Positions 23,922-32,716 of a stretch of DNA of 33,891 nucleotides are shown here, piece after piece. Every line of letters starts with the position of its first letter. The stretch's first letter is position 1. A program made the position numbers and the translations under genes. Below the pieces are notes generated by a model. The model did no database searches. It saw nothing but the letters and a program-made list of their open reading frames with translations, and was not told the DNA's origin. Source of the stretch: Atopobium sp. (GTDB taxonomy: Bacteria; Actinomycetota; Coriobacteriia; Coriobacteriales; Atopobiaceae); the NCBI GenBank assembly GCA_015259035.1, contig JABZHC010000007.1, forward strand, positions 1-33,891, written 5' to 3'.

Positions 23922-25601
23922 TTGGCTAAGCACTTTGCAAAAAGCTCTGCTTCTCATACCGCTAACCTACAGCCTCTTCCCTCAGAAGAAGCTACAAAGA
24001 AAGCACCTTCTCTTAAAGACTCAGTACCAAGCCTTGGCGATACTGATATATACGTTGCTCTCAATGAAGAGCAGGTAAAAGCCAATCAGCTTAATGAGTC
24101 TTCACAATCAGCGGAAGCGCCGGAAGAGCAGGCAGACGATTTAACTATCATTGCTCCACTTGATAGCACAGAGCTTGGAGAAAAAGAAGAGGCTCCCGTT
24201 GTTCACAAGAAACATCAGTGGTGGAAGATACCTGTTGTACTCGTTGGTATTCTCGCCCTTGTATATGTGGGTGGAGCAATCTTCTTTAACTTCTTCTTTA
24301 TGCCTCAAACCAGCATTTATGGTAAGGACTACTCCTTAAAACCTGCTTCAGATTTACAAGCTTCTAGAGCAAACGAGGCCTCAAATTACTCCGTCCAAGT
24401 CTCTGGAAACGGCGTAGATTTAACCATCAAGGCATCTGACATTGATTTGACGTACGACGCAGCTGGATATGCTCACGATGCTATTAGCCAGCAGAATCCT
24501 TGGATGTGGCCACTGGAGATTACTCGCAGCAGGTCCCTAAGCCCTCACGCTACCGCCTCGTACGATACAAGCAAGGCGGATGCACTCTTTAATCAAAGAA
24601 TTGAGCAGGCAAAAGAATCTGCTCAAGCTCTAGAGAACAATGGAATTACCTACGATAACTCGGCTAAAAAGTTTATTTTTGCTGATGATGCTATTGCCAC
24701 AAGACTATCTCTTGAGGGTGTCCATAAAGACTTGCAAACAGCTTTTGATAATCTGACCACTACCGTACAACTTGGCCCAGAAAGCCTTATGAGCGCAGAA
24801 GACCTTGATGCAGCCCTGAAGACAGCTAATTCCTACGTTGCCTCTGCGGTTGATTTGATGTTAGGTGACTCTGTTGCATATCAGCTTGATCAAGACACCA
24901 TTGCTAGCTGGATTAAGTTTGATGAGAATCTCTCTATTTCATTTGATACAGACGCTATTACCAAATGGGTCAACGAGACGCTTGCTCCTGCAGTAGATAC
25001 TCGTGGAACTTCAAGAACGTATAAGCGCTGGGATGGAAAAGAATTCACTACAAAGGCCGCTGGTGCATACGGCTGGGTTATTGATAACGACGCTGCTGTA
25101 AAAGCTATCTCTGATGGTCTGTCTGCTGGTCAGGCAACAAAGATTGAACTGCCTACAAAACAGTCAGCCGATAAATTTACTAAACAGGGCGAGCAGGACT
25201 GGGGTGGTCGTTACATTGACGTTGACCTTACCACTCAGCATGCTGTTCTTTATGGTGATGATGGAACAATTCTCTGGGAAGCTGATGTAGTAACTGGTAT
25301 CCCAGACGGACATCACAACACTCCAGAAGGAGTCTGGTATATTACTAGCCACATTAGAGACGCTCGTCTCTTGGGACCAAACGATGAGTCTGGCCGTCCA
25401 GGATGGGATACAAAGGTTGATTTCTGGCTTGGCGTAAAGGGTCAAGAAGTTGGCTTCCACAATGCTCCATGGAGAAGTGCATTTGGTGGAAATATCTACA
25501 AAACTGGTGGTAGCCATGGCTGCATTAACCTAAGCTATGAAAACGCTCAGAAACTCTTTGATGTTGCCAAAGACGGAGATCCAGTTATCATTCACTACTA
25601 G
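23922..25601 (+). CDS. Membrane-anchored L,D-transpeptidase (YkuD domain)
   Basis: Cross-links or modifies peptidoglycan outside the membrane. The 559-residue product has a charged cytoplasmic N-terminus (1-98), one membrane segment (about 102-124), an external region resembling the putative peptidoglycan-binding domain that precedes YkuD domains (about 130-400), and a C-terminal YkuD domain (about 425-559). The catalytic motif is complete: H513, then SHGC (531-534) with C534 the nucleophile. The start is TTG at 23922-23924, supported by AAGGAG six bases upstream; the first in-frame ATG is far inside. A strong terminator follows 22 bases after the stop. Confidence 0.92.
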   Translation: MAKHFAKSSASHTANLQPLPSEEATKKAPSLKDSVPSLGDTDIYVALNEEQVKANQLNESSQSAEAPEEQADDLTIIAPLDSTELGEKEEAPVVHKKHQWWKIPVVLVGILALVYVGGAIFFNFFFMPQTSIYGKDYSLKPASDLQASRANEASNYSVQVSGNGVDLTIKASDIDLTYDAAGYAHDAISQQNPWMWPLEITRSRSLSPHATASYDTSKADALFNQRIEQAKESAQALENNGITYDNSAKKFIFADDAIATRLSLEGVHKDLQTAFDNLTTTVQLGPESLMSAEDLDAALKTANSYVASAVDLMLGDSVAYQLDQDTIASWIKFDENLSISFDTDAITKWVNETLAPAVDTRGTSRTYKRWDGKEFTTKAAGAYGWVIDNDAAVKAISDGLSAGQATKIELPTKQSADKFTKQGEQDWGGRYIDVDLTTQHAVLYGDDGTILWEADVVTGIPDGHHNTPEGVWYITSHIRDARLLGPNDESGRPGWDTKVDFWLGVKGQEVGFHNAPWRSAFGGNIYKTGGSHGCINLSYENAQKLFDVAKDGDPVIIHY

Positions 25602-25623
25602 GTTTTTCTTAGAGAATAAAATT

Positions 25624-25663
25624 ATGCGCGCTTCAGAATTGTTTTCTGAAGCGCGCATTTTTT
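25624..25663. terminator. Strong bidirectional intrinsic terminator
   Basis: ATGCGCGCTTCAGAA (25624-25638) and its exact reverse complement (25644-25658) form a 15-bp stem with a 5-base loop. Six T (25658-25663) follow on the plus strand, ending the L,D-transpeptidase transcript. On the minus strand the stem is followed by AATTTTATT, so it likely also ends the gene at 25669-26322. Confidence 0.93.
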
Positions 25664-25668
25664 ATGTC

Positions 25669-26322
25669 TTACGGAAGATCTACAACACGCTCTTTGTTTG
25701 CCATAAAATCAAGATACTCTGAACCTAAGCGAGAAGTAATCAATGAACTGGCAGAAGGAAATTTGCTGGCTGCTTTAACAAAACCATATTCTCCTGTGAC
25801 GTAATTAAATGTCGCAAGTATATTATCAGACAGAAAGGTTCCTCCACCTTCTGTATTGTATTCATAGTAGGAGACGGCAGGTAATTTGCGACTGCTTATA
25901 GCTTGTAGAATATAAGCAGTCCCATAAAGAATATATTGATTAAAATCTTGTGATGAGAGAGAAACTGAATATAAAGCGGCATCTTGCTCGATTGTTCCAA
26001 TGATTTCTCCATTAACACTTACAACCCACGAAATGCCACCGTCTAATAATTCATTGTTTTTCTCTACAACTGATAAAATTGGACCAGATATATACACATC
26101 GTTTATATTGCAGGTATAAGTCCTATATTCTCCAGACTCAAACTTTTCATATGAGAAAATATTATCAGCTGATTGCTTCCGTATAAATTCCGCAGCTTCA
26201 TGTTTTAAAAAATCAAGATTTCGTTCTTTAACCGCTTCGGGTCTAAACCAACTACATATGAATACAACGGCAATGAGCATTACCCCAAGAGTAAACAAAA
26301 CTACTTTTCTTTTACGCTGCAT
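25669..26322 (-). CDS. Hypothetical membrane-anchored or secreted protein
   Basis: Not recognised. The 217-residue product starts MQRKRKVVLFTLGVMLIAVV, a basic start and one hydrophobic segment (about 7-26) typical of a signal anchor. It has no lipobox: the Cys at 23 lies within the segment without a clear L-x-G/A-C pattern. The rest (27-217) is probably extracellular, with many Tyr, Ser and Glu residues, and no motif I know. The ATG at 26320-26322 has an AGGTGA ribosome binding site. The stop lies 5 bases from the shared terminator. Base composition is more AT-rich than its neighbours, which could mean a lineage-specific or acquired gene. Confidence 0.75.
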   Translation of the reverse strand: MQRKRKVVLFTLGVMLIAVVFICSWFRPEAVKERNLDFLKHEAAEFIRKQSADNIFSYEKFESGEYRTYTCNINDVYISGPILSVVEKNNELLDGGISWVVSVNGEIIGTIEQDAALYSVSLSSQDFNQYILYGTAYILQAISSRKLPAVSYYEYNTEGGGTFLSDNILATFNYVTGEYGFVKAASKFPSASSLITSRLGSEYLDFMANKERVVDLP

Positions 26323-26385
26323 CTTCAGTCACCTCATCATTACCGAATAATAATGAAACTAACTAAAAGCTATTGTAACAATTGT

Positions 26386-26766
26386 TTACTCTTCAAGCGT
26401 TTTAACTTTAAAACCAAAATAGTAAATGTGGCCTAGCCAAACAATGACAAGGACAATGCTGCCAACAATTACACCCTTCATAAGCATGACAATCAGACCT
26501 ACAGCCATGACCAAAGTTACTGTAACAAGGATGCGTGTTTTAGTCTTAACAGTCATTCCTTTTCCAGCTTTAAAATCAGCAAGATTATTTTGGTAAAACT
26601 TTGTATTAATAAGCCAATTATTAAGTCGGTCGGATGATTTTGCAAAGCAAAATGCAGCTAGTGCCAAAAATGGAACAGTTGGCAAAATGGGAAGCACTAC
26701 ACCAAGCACAGCAAGTGCCAAGCTTATACAACCTAGTGCCATAAAGGCAACACGTTTAATTGACAT
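26386..26766 (-). CDS. DUF454/YbaN-family membrane protein
   Basis: Function unknown in this family. The 126-residue product has an N-terminal membrane hairpin (about 5-40), the conserved GVVLPILPTVPFLALAAFCF stretch, then SSDRLNNWLINTKFYQNNL, and two further membrane segments (about 77-97 and 98-118). This pattern matches the YbaN/DUF454 family of small inner-membrane proteins. The ATG at 26764-26766 has a GGGAG ribosome binding site, partly covered by a long stem in the leader. It stands between ffh and an unrecognised gene, with no functional hint from context. Confidence 0.85.
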   Translation of the reverse strand: MSIKRVAFMALGCISLALAVLGVVLPILPTVPFLALAAFCFAKSSDRLNNWLINTKFYQNNLADFKAGKGMTVKTKTRILVTVTLVMAVGLIVMLMKGVIVGSIVLVIVWLGHIYYFGFKVKTLEE

Positions 26767-26773
26767 ACATACT

Positions 26774-26823
26774 CCCTACTGCTTTTTGAGAGAGTTTACC
26801 ATGCTTAACAAAAAGCAGTAGGG
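26774..26823 (-). promoter_or_regulatory. 15-bp stem-loop over the ribosome binding site of the DUF454 gene
   Basis: On the minus strand CCCTACTGCTTTTTG (26809-26823) pairs exactly with CAAAAAGCAGTAGGG (26774-26788) across a 20-base loop. The last GGG of the stem is part of the GGGAG ribosome binding site at 26772-26776. The fold could restrict translation, or serve as a barrier after ffh; no T tract follows. Role inferred. Confidence 0.65.
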
Positions 26824-26875
26824 ATATTTCTGACAATAAGAGTACTTCTTATATAAATTTATTTACTGGCAACGC

Positions 26876-28255
26876 CTAGAAACGTGGCATTTGACCTCCG
26901 CCAAAGCCCATATTCTTCATCATGGACTCCATAGCACGGCGACCCTTCTTTACATTGCCGCCCTGAGTCATAGCCTTCATCTTACCCATCATCTTATTCA
27001 TCTCTCCCCACTGGCGAATAAGTTGATTAACTTCCTGAACGCTACGACCAGAACCCATAGAAATGCGACGACGGCGCTGACCGTTAATAATCTTTGGACG
27101 TGCACGCTCTTCCTTGGTCATTGAATGAATGATAGCTTCAATCTTTCCCATAGAACTATCGTCTACACCGCCTTGCTGGGCCATCATACGGTCACCACCA
27201 GGTAAAGCACCAATAAGCTTTGCAAGACCGCCCATCTTGCGGATCTGATTCATCTGATTAAGCAGGTCATCCATTGTAAAGCCTTCACGCAACATGCGCT
27301 CAGCATCTTCAACCTGCTTCTCATCTGCTGCCTGCTGGGCCTTCTCGACAATAGAGATAACATCGCCCATGCCAAGAATACGCTTGGCCATACGATCTGG
27401 GTGGAAAACTTCAAGTGAATCGGGTTTCTCGCCCATGGAAACAAACTTGATAGGCTTGCCGGTAACCTCACGTACGGAAAGTGCGCCACCACCACGAGCA
27501 TCGCCATCAAGCTTGGACATGATAACGCCGTCAAAGTCTACGCGCTCGGCGAAGGTGCTAACAACATTGACAATATCCTGGCCGGTCATGGCGTCGACAA
27601 CCATAAGAATCTGATCTGGCTTGACGGCGCGCTTGATAGCAACGGCCTCTTCCATCATTTCTTCGTCAATTTGAAGACGGCCAGCGGTATCGACAATTAC
27701 CAGGTCGTTGAGGTGGTCAACAGCTTCCTGGATAGCCTGAGACGCAATAGCAACAGCGTCTTTGCCATCGCCACGATAGACTGGCACACCAATCTCTGAA
27801 CCAAGTGTTTCAAGCTGATCTGCTGCTGCAGGACGGTGAACGTCGCAGGCGGCAAGCAGAGGATTCTTGCCTTGAGACTTTAGCAGGTAGGCAAGCTTTG
27901 CAGCCGCAGTAGTCTTACCGGAGCCCTGGAGACCAACAAGCATGATGACGTTTGGAATGCGATTCTGTGCCAACGTAAGCTTGGACTCGGTTGAACCAAG
28001 CAGCGCCGTGAGCTCGTCCAGAACAATGCGGACAACGTTTTGAGCTGGAGACAGAGATTCCAGCACGTCAGCGGTCATACACTGCTCTTTGCAGCGGCTG
28101 ACAAACTCCTTAACTACCTTGTAGTTAACGTCAGCCTCGAGAAGAGCCATGCGAATTTCTCGCATTGCTGAATTGATATCATCCTCAGTGAGACGGCCCT
28201 TTCCGCGCAGAGCGGAAAATGTATTTTGCAGTCTATCTTGCAGGCTGTTAAACAT
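26876..28255 (-). CDS. ffh: Signal recognition particle protein Ffh
   Basis: SRP54-type GTPase that binds signal sequences and SRP RNA and delivers ribosomes to the membrane through FtsY. The 459-residue product has the N domain (1-90), the G domain with GLQGSGKT (108-115), DTAGRL and SKLDGDARGG, and the Met-rich M domain (about 300-459) with GDRMMAQQGG and the GSGRSVQEVNQLIRQW helix. The ATG at 28253-28255 overlaps the ftsY stop by one base (TAATG), a sign of coupled translation of the two partners. No SRP RNA gene was seen in the window. Confidence 0.96.
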   Translation of the reverse strand: MFNSLQDRLQNTFSALRGKGRLTEDDINSAMREIRMALLEADVNYKVVKEFVSRCKEQCMTADVLESLSPAQNVVRIVLDELTALLGSTESKLTLAQNRIPNVIMLVGLQGSGKTTAAAKLAYLLKSQGKNPLLAACDVHRPAAADQLETLGSEIGVPVYRGDGKDAVAIASQAIQEAVDHLNDLVIVDTAGRLQIDEEMMEEAVAIKRAVKPDQILMVVDAMTGQDIVNVVSTFAERVDFDGVIMSKLDGDARGGGALSVREVTGKPIKFVSMGEKPDSLEVFHPDRMAKRILGMGDVISIVEKAQQAADEKQVEDAERMLREGFTMDDLLNQMNQIRKMGGLAKLIGALPGGDRMMAQQGGVDDSSMGKIEAIIHSMTKEERARPKIINGQRRRRISMGSGRSVQEVNQLIRQWGEMNKMMGKMKAMTQGGNVKKGRRAMESMMKNMGFGGGQMPRF

Positions 28256-29160
28256 TACTGAACTCCCTCACCAACAAGTGCTTCACAGAATGAACGAGCA
28301 TCAAACGTCTGAAGATCATCAATTGACTCGCCCACACCAATACGATAAATAGGCAGGTTAAGCTGGTTTGAAATTGCCAGAGCAATTCCTCCCTTTGCGG
28401 TACCATCAAGCTTGGTAACAATAAGACCGTCCAAAGACAGTGCGTCGTTAAACTCTTTTGCCTGATTAAGGCCGTTTTGACCGGTAGTTGCATCAATAAC
28501 CAAGACAACACTTACAGGAATAGCTCCTGCGCGCTTTCTGGTAACTGAAACAACTTTAGCAAGCTCACGCATCAGATCGGATGAAGTGTGCAGACGTCCG
28601 GCAGTATCAATAAGCACCAGCTCAGTACCTTGTTTTTCTGCCGTTTCAACAACCTCAAAACAAACGCTTGCAGGGTCAGCGCCACGCTCTTTGGTTACTA
28701 CCTCTATACCAGAGCGCTCTCCCCATACCTGCAGCTGCTCAATTGCAGCTGCGCGGAAGGTGTCAGCACCACCAATTAAGGTCTTAACGCCACTAGCATG
28801 TGCGCGACCAGCAATCTTACCAACAGTGGTAGTTTTACCAGCACCGTTAATACCTACAAACAAGACAATAGAGGGCGTATCCGTAAAAGGATCTCTTTCT
28901 GCAACAGGAAACTCTGCCGTAAGGCGCTCTACAAGTGCGCGGCGAAGCTGATCGGAGCGCATAAGATTTTCTCGCGCCGCACGTTCACGCAGGTCATCGG
29001 TGACACGCATAGCCACCTCAGCGCCCATGTCTCCCATAACAAGCGTATCTTCAAGGTCATCCCAAAAGTCTTCGGTGACCTCTCCACCCATATAAAAGAT
29101 TTCGCTTAAAGTCTCACGAGAACGCTCAAGACCGCGGCGAAGATTGTCCATAAAGCCCAT
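28255..29160 (-). CDS. ftsY: SRP receptor FtsY
   Basis: Membrane-associated GTPase receptor for the ribosome-SRP complex. The 301-residue product has the NG core only, with GINGAGKT (103-110), DTAGRL and TKLDGTAKGG. It lacks the long acidic N-terminal A domain of enterobacterial FtsY, as is usual in many Gram-positives. The start MGFMDNLRRGLERSRE is an amphipathic helix that may touch the membrane. Its ATG at 29158-29160 overlaps the smc stop by one base (TAATG), and its stop overlaps ffh in the same way. Confidence 0.95.
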   Translation of the reverse strand: MGFMDNLRRGLERSRETLSEIFYMGGEVTEDFWDDLEDTLVMGDMGAEVAMRVTDDLRERAARENLMRSDQLRRALVERLTAEFPVAERDPFTDTPSIVLFVGINGAGKTTTVGKIAGRAHASGVKTLIGGADTFRAAAIEQLQVWGERSGIEVVTKERGADPASVCFEVVETAEKQGTELVLIDTAGRLHTSSDLMRELAKVVSVTRKRAGAIPVSVVLVIDATTGQNGLNQAKEFNDALSLDGLIVTKLDGTAKGGIALAISNQLNLPIYRIGVGESIDDLQTFDARSFCEALVGEGVQ

Positions 29161-32100
29161 TAGATATCAACTACCTTTCCGGTTGTCTTATCAAGCCTCT
29201 GAGAGACAACGTGGCTGACACCATCTGCCTGCATAGATACACCGTACAGAACATCAGCCTGCTCCATGGTGCGCCTTTGGTGAGAAATGACAATCAGCTG
29301 AGTGGTCTCTTTGAGCTGCTCAATGGCATCAAGCAGCTTGGAGAGGTTGGCGTCGTCGAGCGCAGCCTCAACCTCATCAAAGACGTAGAACGGAACAGTA
29401 CGCGTTCTGTATACAGCAAAGAGCAATGCCAGGGCGGTGAGGCTCTTCTCGCCACCTGACATGAGCATCATCTTGGTAATGCGCTTACCGCGCGGCTGAG
29501 CCACAATCTCAATGCCTGTCTCGGAGAGATGGTCTGGGTCAGTAAGCTCAATGTGAGCATGACCTCCAGGGAACAGCATCGAGAAAATCTCGGAGAAGTT
29601 CTGGTTGACGCGGTCAAAGACAACAAGGAAGCGGCTACGCATCTTGCGGTCAATCGCCGAGATGATTTTCTTCAACGAAGTTCGTGCAGCCTCTAAGTCA
29701 GCTACCTGCTCGTTAATATAGTCAGCACGCTCCTTGAGGCGCTCGTACTCATCCATGGCAACGGCGTTGACAGGACCAAGTGCCTCAAGCTGACTCTTGA
29801 GCGACGCAGCAAGGCGTTCTGCCTGCTCTCTATCTTCTGGCTCAGGAAGCGTCAATGCCTCGTCCAATGAGGCGCCTGTGGCAAGAATGGCCTCAATGGC
29901 GTTTTGAACCTGAACCTCAAGCTTGCCAATCTCAACGCTAATCTGGTTAGCGGCGTCTTTCTCTTTTTCTACCGCAAGCGCAGCTTCAGAAGCAGCGTCT
30001 TTTGCCTCAGAGATGGTCTCTCGCAGCGTCTCGGAGTCAGCCTCCGCCAACGACGCGCGATCCTTGAGCCTAGACGCCCACTCAAGCGCCTTCTGGTGCA
30101 GAGCATCGTAGCGCTTGTATAGAGGGTCTACGCGAAGCCTGATTACCTCAAGCGCGTGCGTTGCCTGTTTGGCAGCGGCAAGCTGCTCATCCAGCTGAGA
30201 CAGACGTCTCTCAAGCTCTGCCTGGCGAGAAGCCATACTCGTTGCGCGCTCTTTTGCAACAGTGAGGTCCGTCTTTGCATCCGAAAGCTCTCGGTTGGCC
30301 CTACCCTGTGCGCGAATGGCATCCTCATGCTGGTCCTGCAGCTCTTTAAGCTCCGAAGCTAGTGACTCCATGCGAGTCTTAGCTTCTTCAGCCGCACGCT
30401 TGTGCTCATCAATGTGCGCACGAGCCTCTTGAGCGCGCTCTTTGGCCTGCTCTCGAGAAGTGCTCACCTGCTTCAGCTCAGCCTGAGAAGACGCAACCTG
30501 TCCCTCAAGACGGCCTCGCTCCGCAGCAATAGAGGTAAGCTCACCGTTGAGGCGAGCAACCTCACCCTTGGACTGCGCGCTTTTCTCGCGAACTGACGCT
30601 AGTTCATTCTCGCAGTTGGTGACTGCAGAACGAGTAGCCTCAAGATGGCATTTGAGGGAAGGAAGTGCACCCTCAAGTTCTCGAATACGACGCTTACGCT
30701 CGAGAGAGCCGTCCTCAGCTTGAGATGCGTGTCCCAGTACCAGACGACCATCTGGATAGAGCAATGTACTGTCAGGGAGCACATAAAGCCCGCGAGGCTC
30801 ATTTTTGTGAGCAGCGTAAGCATCATCAAGGCTCTGAGCAACAAAAACGTGACCAAAGAGCGCCTGTACAAGAGCCTCGGCACCCTTCTGAGCAGAAACG
30901 TGCTCAAGTAAAGGCGTTGTATGGGCTGGAGCAGCAAGAGCTGGAGCTGCGTCAGAAAGAGCAACCAGCGTAGCCTTACCGTCCTCAGAAAGCGCCTGAA
31001 CGCGCTCAAAGAGCGTATGAACGTTTTGCTGCTTATCTACAACAAGCGCGGAAAGATCTTCTCCCAAAAGCTGCTCAACAAGAGCTTCAAACTCTGGCTG
31101 AACCTCAAGGTAATCGGCAAGCCTGCCTGAAACAAGAGAAGCGGTTGCCGCGTCAGAAACAAGCTTTTCTGCCAGAGGACTTCCCTTTTGCACCTCAACA
31201 TCAAGTGCGCGTAGCGCCTCAAGTGTAGCTTCACTGCTTGAAAGCTCCTGGCGAGCAGTGCGCTCTGCCTCACGAGCCGCCTCAAGAGCAGAAGCACGCT
31301 CAGAAATCTCAGCGACAAAAGCATCGGACTCCTGACGAGCCGTCTCAAGAGCTGCAGTAAGCTCTGCTTCTTTAGCGCCACTATCTTCCAGGGCAGCTTG
31401 AGCAATCTCAAGGGCCTCAGTAATCTGAGACAACCTGGACTCAAACATCTTGTCTTCTACCTGCGCATGAGCAATCTGTTCTTCAAGCTTTACATACGCA
31501 AGCGTCTCTTTATCAGCGGTATTGCGCGCACTTCGCTCAGACGCAGTACAATCAGAAATCTTTACATCCAGAGCACGACGCTCGGCAATTGCCTGGTTAG
31601 CCGCCTCTTGGAGCGCGTTCACGCTCTCCGTCAGATCCGCAACCTTTGCACGAATTGTTGCCAGCTGACCAGAAAGCTCCTCGTTCTCTTTTGCGGCGTC
31701 CACCTTCTGCTTATCCATCACAGAAAGCTGCATACGCGTATCAGAAAGGCGAGAAACCATGTTCTTGCCCTTCTCCTCCAAAAGACGCATGTCAGATCCC
31801 ATACGACCAAGAATCTCTTGCATGCGACGGCGCTGCTCACCCAAGTCTCCAACAAAGAGACCCTTTTGTTCAAGAAGTGACTGGAGCTTTTCAAGCTCAC
31901 GGTTTTTCTCGCCCGCACGATACTGCGCAAGCTCAATAGCAGCCTCTGCCTCTTTAGCGCGTGTCTCCAACTTTCCATGCGTAAACTGCAGCTGACGAAG
32001 GTCATCAACCGCAAGCTGAACGGTCAAATCTTTGAGCTGGGAGGACAGATCTTTTGCGCGAGAAGCCTTATCTACCTGCCTCTCAAGCGGCTTAAGCTGG

Positions 32101-32699
32101 CGGGTAATCTCGCGAGAAACCACTTTGGCTCGCGTGAGATTCTCGTCCATAGAAGAGATTTTGCGCTCCGCACGCTCTTTGCGGCGACGATGCTTAGAGA
32201 TATCTGCGGCCTCTTCAATGAGCTCACGACGCTGCTCAGGGCGGCTAGACAGAATAGAGTCAAGCTTGCCCTGGGAAATGATGGAGTGCGTATCTTTGCC
32301 CAGGCCAGAATCATGCAAGATGTCCTGAATATCCATGAGCCTTGAAGGAGCTCCGTTAATCAGGTACTCAGACTCTCCAGAGCGATACATGCGCCTGGTA
32401 ATACCAATTTCAGAGAAATCAATAGGAATGGTGTGGTCGGAGTTATCCAGAACCAGCGTTACCTCGGCAACACCCACCGCTCCCCTTGCTGATGAGCCAG
32501 AGAAGATGACGTCTTCCATAGCCTGGCCACGGAGCATCTTTGCGCTCTGCTCGCCCAATACCCAGAGAATTGCGTCAGAGACATTGGACTTACCCGAGCC
32601 GTTAGGACCAACGACAACGGTAAGACCGGGGTCAAAAACCATCTGAGTTTTATCAGCGAATGACTTAAAACCCTTAAGTGTCAGCGATTTTAGATACAC
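29160..32699 (-). CDS. smc: Chromosome partition protein SMC
   Basis: Forms ring-like dimers that organise and help segregate the chromosome. The 1179-residue product has Walker A GPNGSGKS (31-38), a long coiled coil (about 165-500), a hinge (about 510-660, including KLVSDAATASLVSGRLADYL), a second coiled coil (about 665-1010), the signature MSGGEKSLTAL (from 1080), and Walker B VFDEVEAALDD (D1108, E1109). Length is typical for bacterial SMC. The start is GTG at 32697-32699 (MYLKSLTLKGFKSF) with AGAAAGG somewhat far upstream (12 bases). Partner genes scpA and scpB are not in the window. Sits between rnc and ftsY as in Bacillus. Confidence 0.96.
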   Translation of the reverse strand: MYLKSLTLKGFKSFADKTQMVFDPGLTVVVGPNGSGKSNVSDAILWVLGEQSAKMLRGQAMEDVIFSGSSARGAVGVAEVTLVLDNSDHTIPIDFSEIGITRRMYRSGESEYLINGAPSRLMDIQDILHDSGLGKDTHSIISQGKLDSILSSRPEQRRELIEEAADISKHRRRKERAERKISSMDENLTRAKVVSREITRQLKPLERQVDKASRAKDLSSQLKDLTVQLAVDDLRQLQFTHGKLETRAKEAEAAIELAQYRAGEKNRELEKLQSLLEQKGLFVGDLGEQRRRMQEILGRMGSDMRLLEEKGKNMVSRLSDTRMQLSVMDKQKVDAAKENEELSGQLATIRAKVADLTESVNALQEAANQAIAERRALDVKISDCTASERSARNTADKETLAYVKLEEQIAHAQVEDKMFESRLSQITEALEIAQAALEDSGAKEAELTAALETARQESDAFVAEISERASALEAAREAERTARQELSSSEATLEALRALDVEVQKGSPLAEKLVSDAATASLVSGRLADYLEVQPEFEALVEQLLGEDLSALVVDKQQNVHTLFERVQALSEDGKATLVALSDAAPALAAPAHTTPLLEHVSAQKGAEALVQALFGHVFVAQSLDDAYAAHKNEPRGLYVLPDSTLLYPDGRLVLGHASQAEDGSLERKRRIRELEGALPSLKCHLEATRSAVTNCENELASVREKSAQSKGEVARLNGELTSIAAERGRLEGQVASSQAELKQVSTSREQAKERAQEARAHIDEHKRAAEEAKTRMESLASELKELQDQHEDAIRAQGRANRELSDAKTDLTVAKERATSMASRQAELERRLSQLDEQLAAAKQATHALEVIRLRVDPLYKRYDALHQKALEWASRLKDRASLAEADSETLRETISEAKDAASEAALAVEKEKDAANQISVEIGKLEVQVQNAIEAILATGASLDEALTLPEPEDREQAERLAASLKSQLEALGPVNAVAMDEYERLKERADYINEQVADLEAARTSLKKIISAIDRKMRSRFLVVFDRVNQNFSEIFSMLFPGGHAHIELTDPDHLSETGIEIVAQPRGKRITKMMLMSGGEKSLTALALLFAVYRTRTVPFYVFDEVEAALDDANLSKLLDAIEQLKETTQLIVISHQRRTMEQADVLYGVSMQADGVSHVVSQRLDKTTGKVVDI

Positions 32700-32716
32700 G
32701 GGTACAGGGTACCTTT

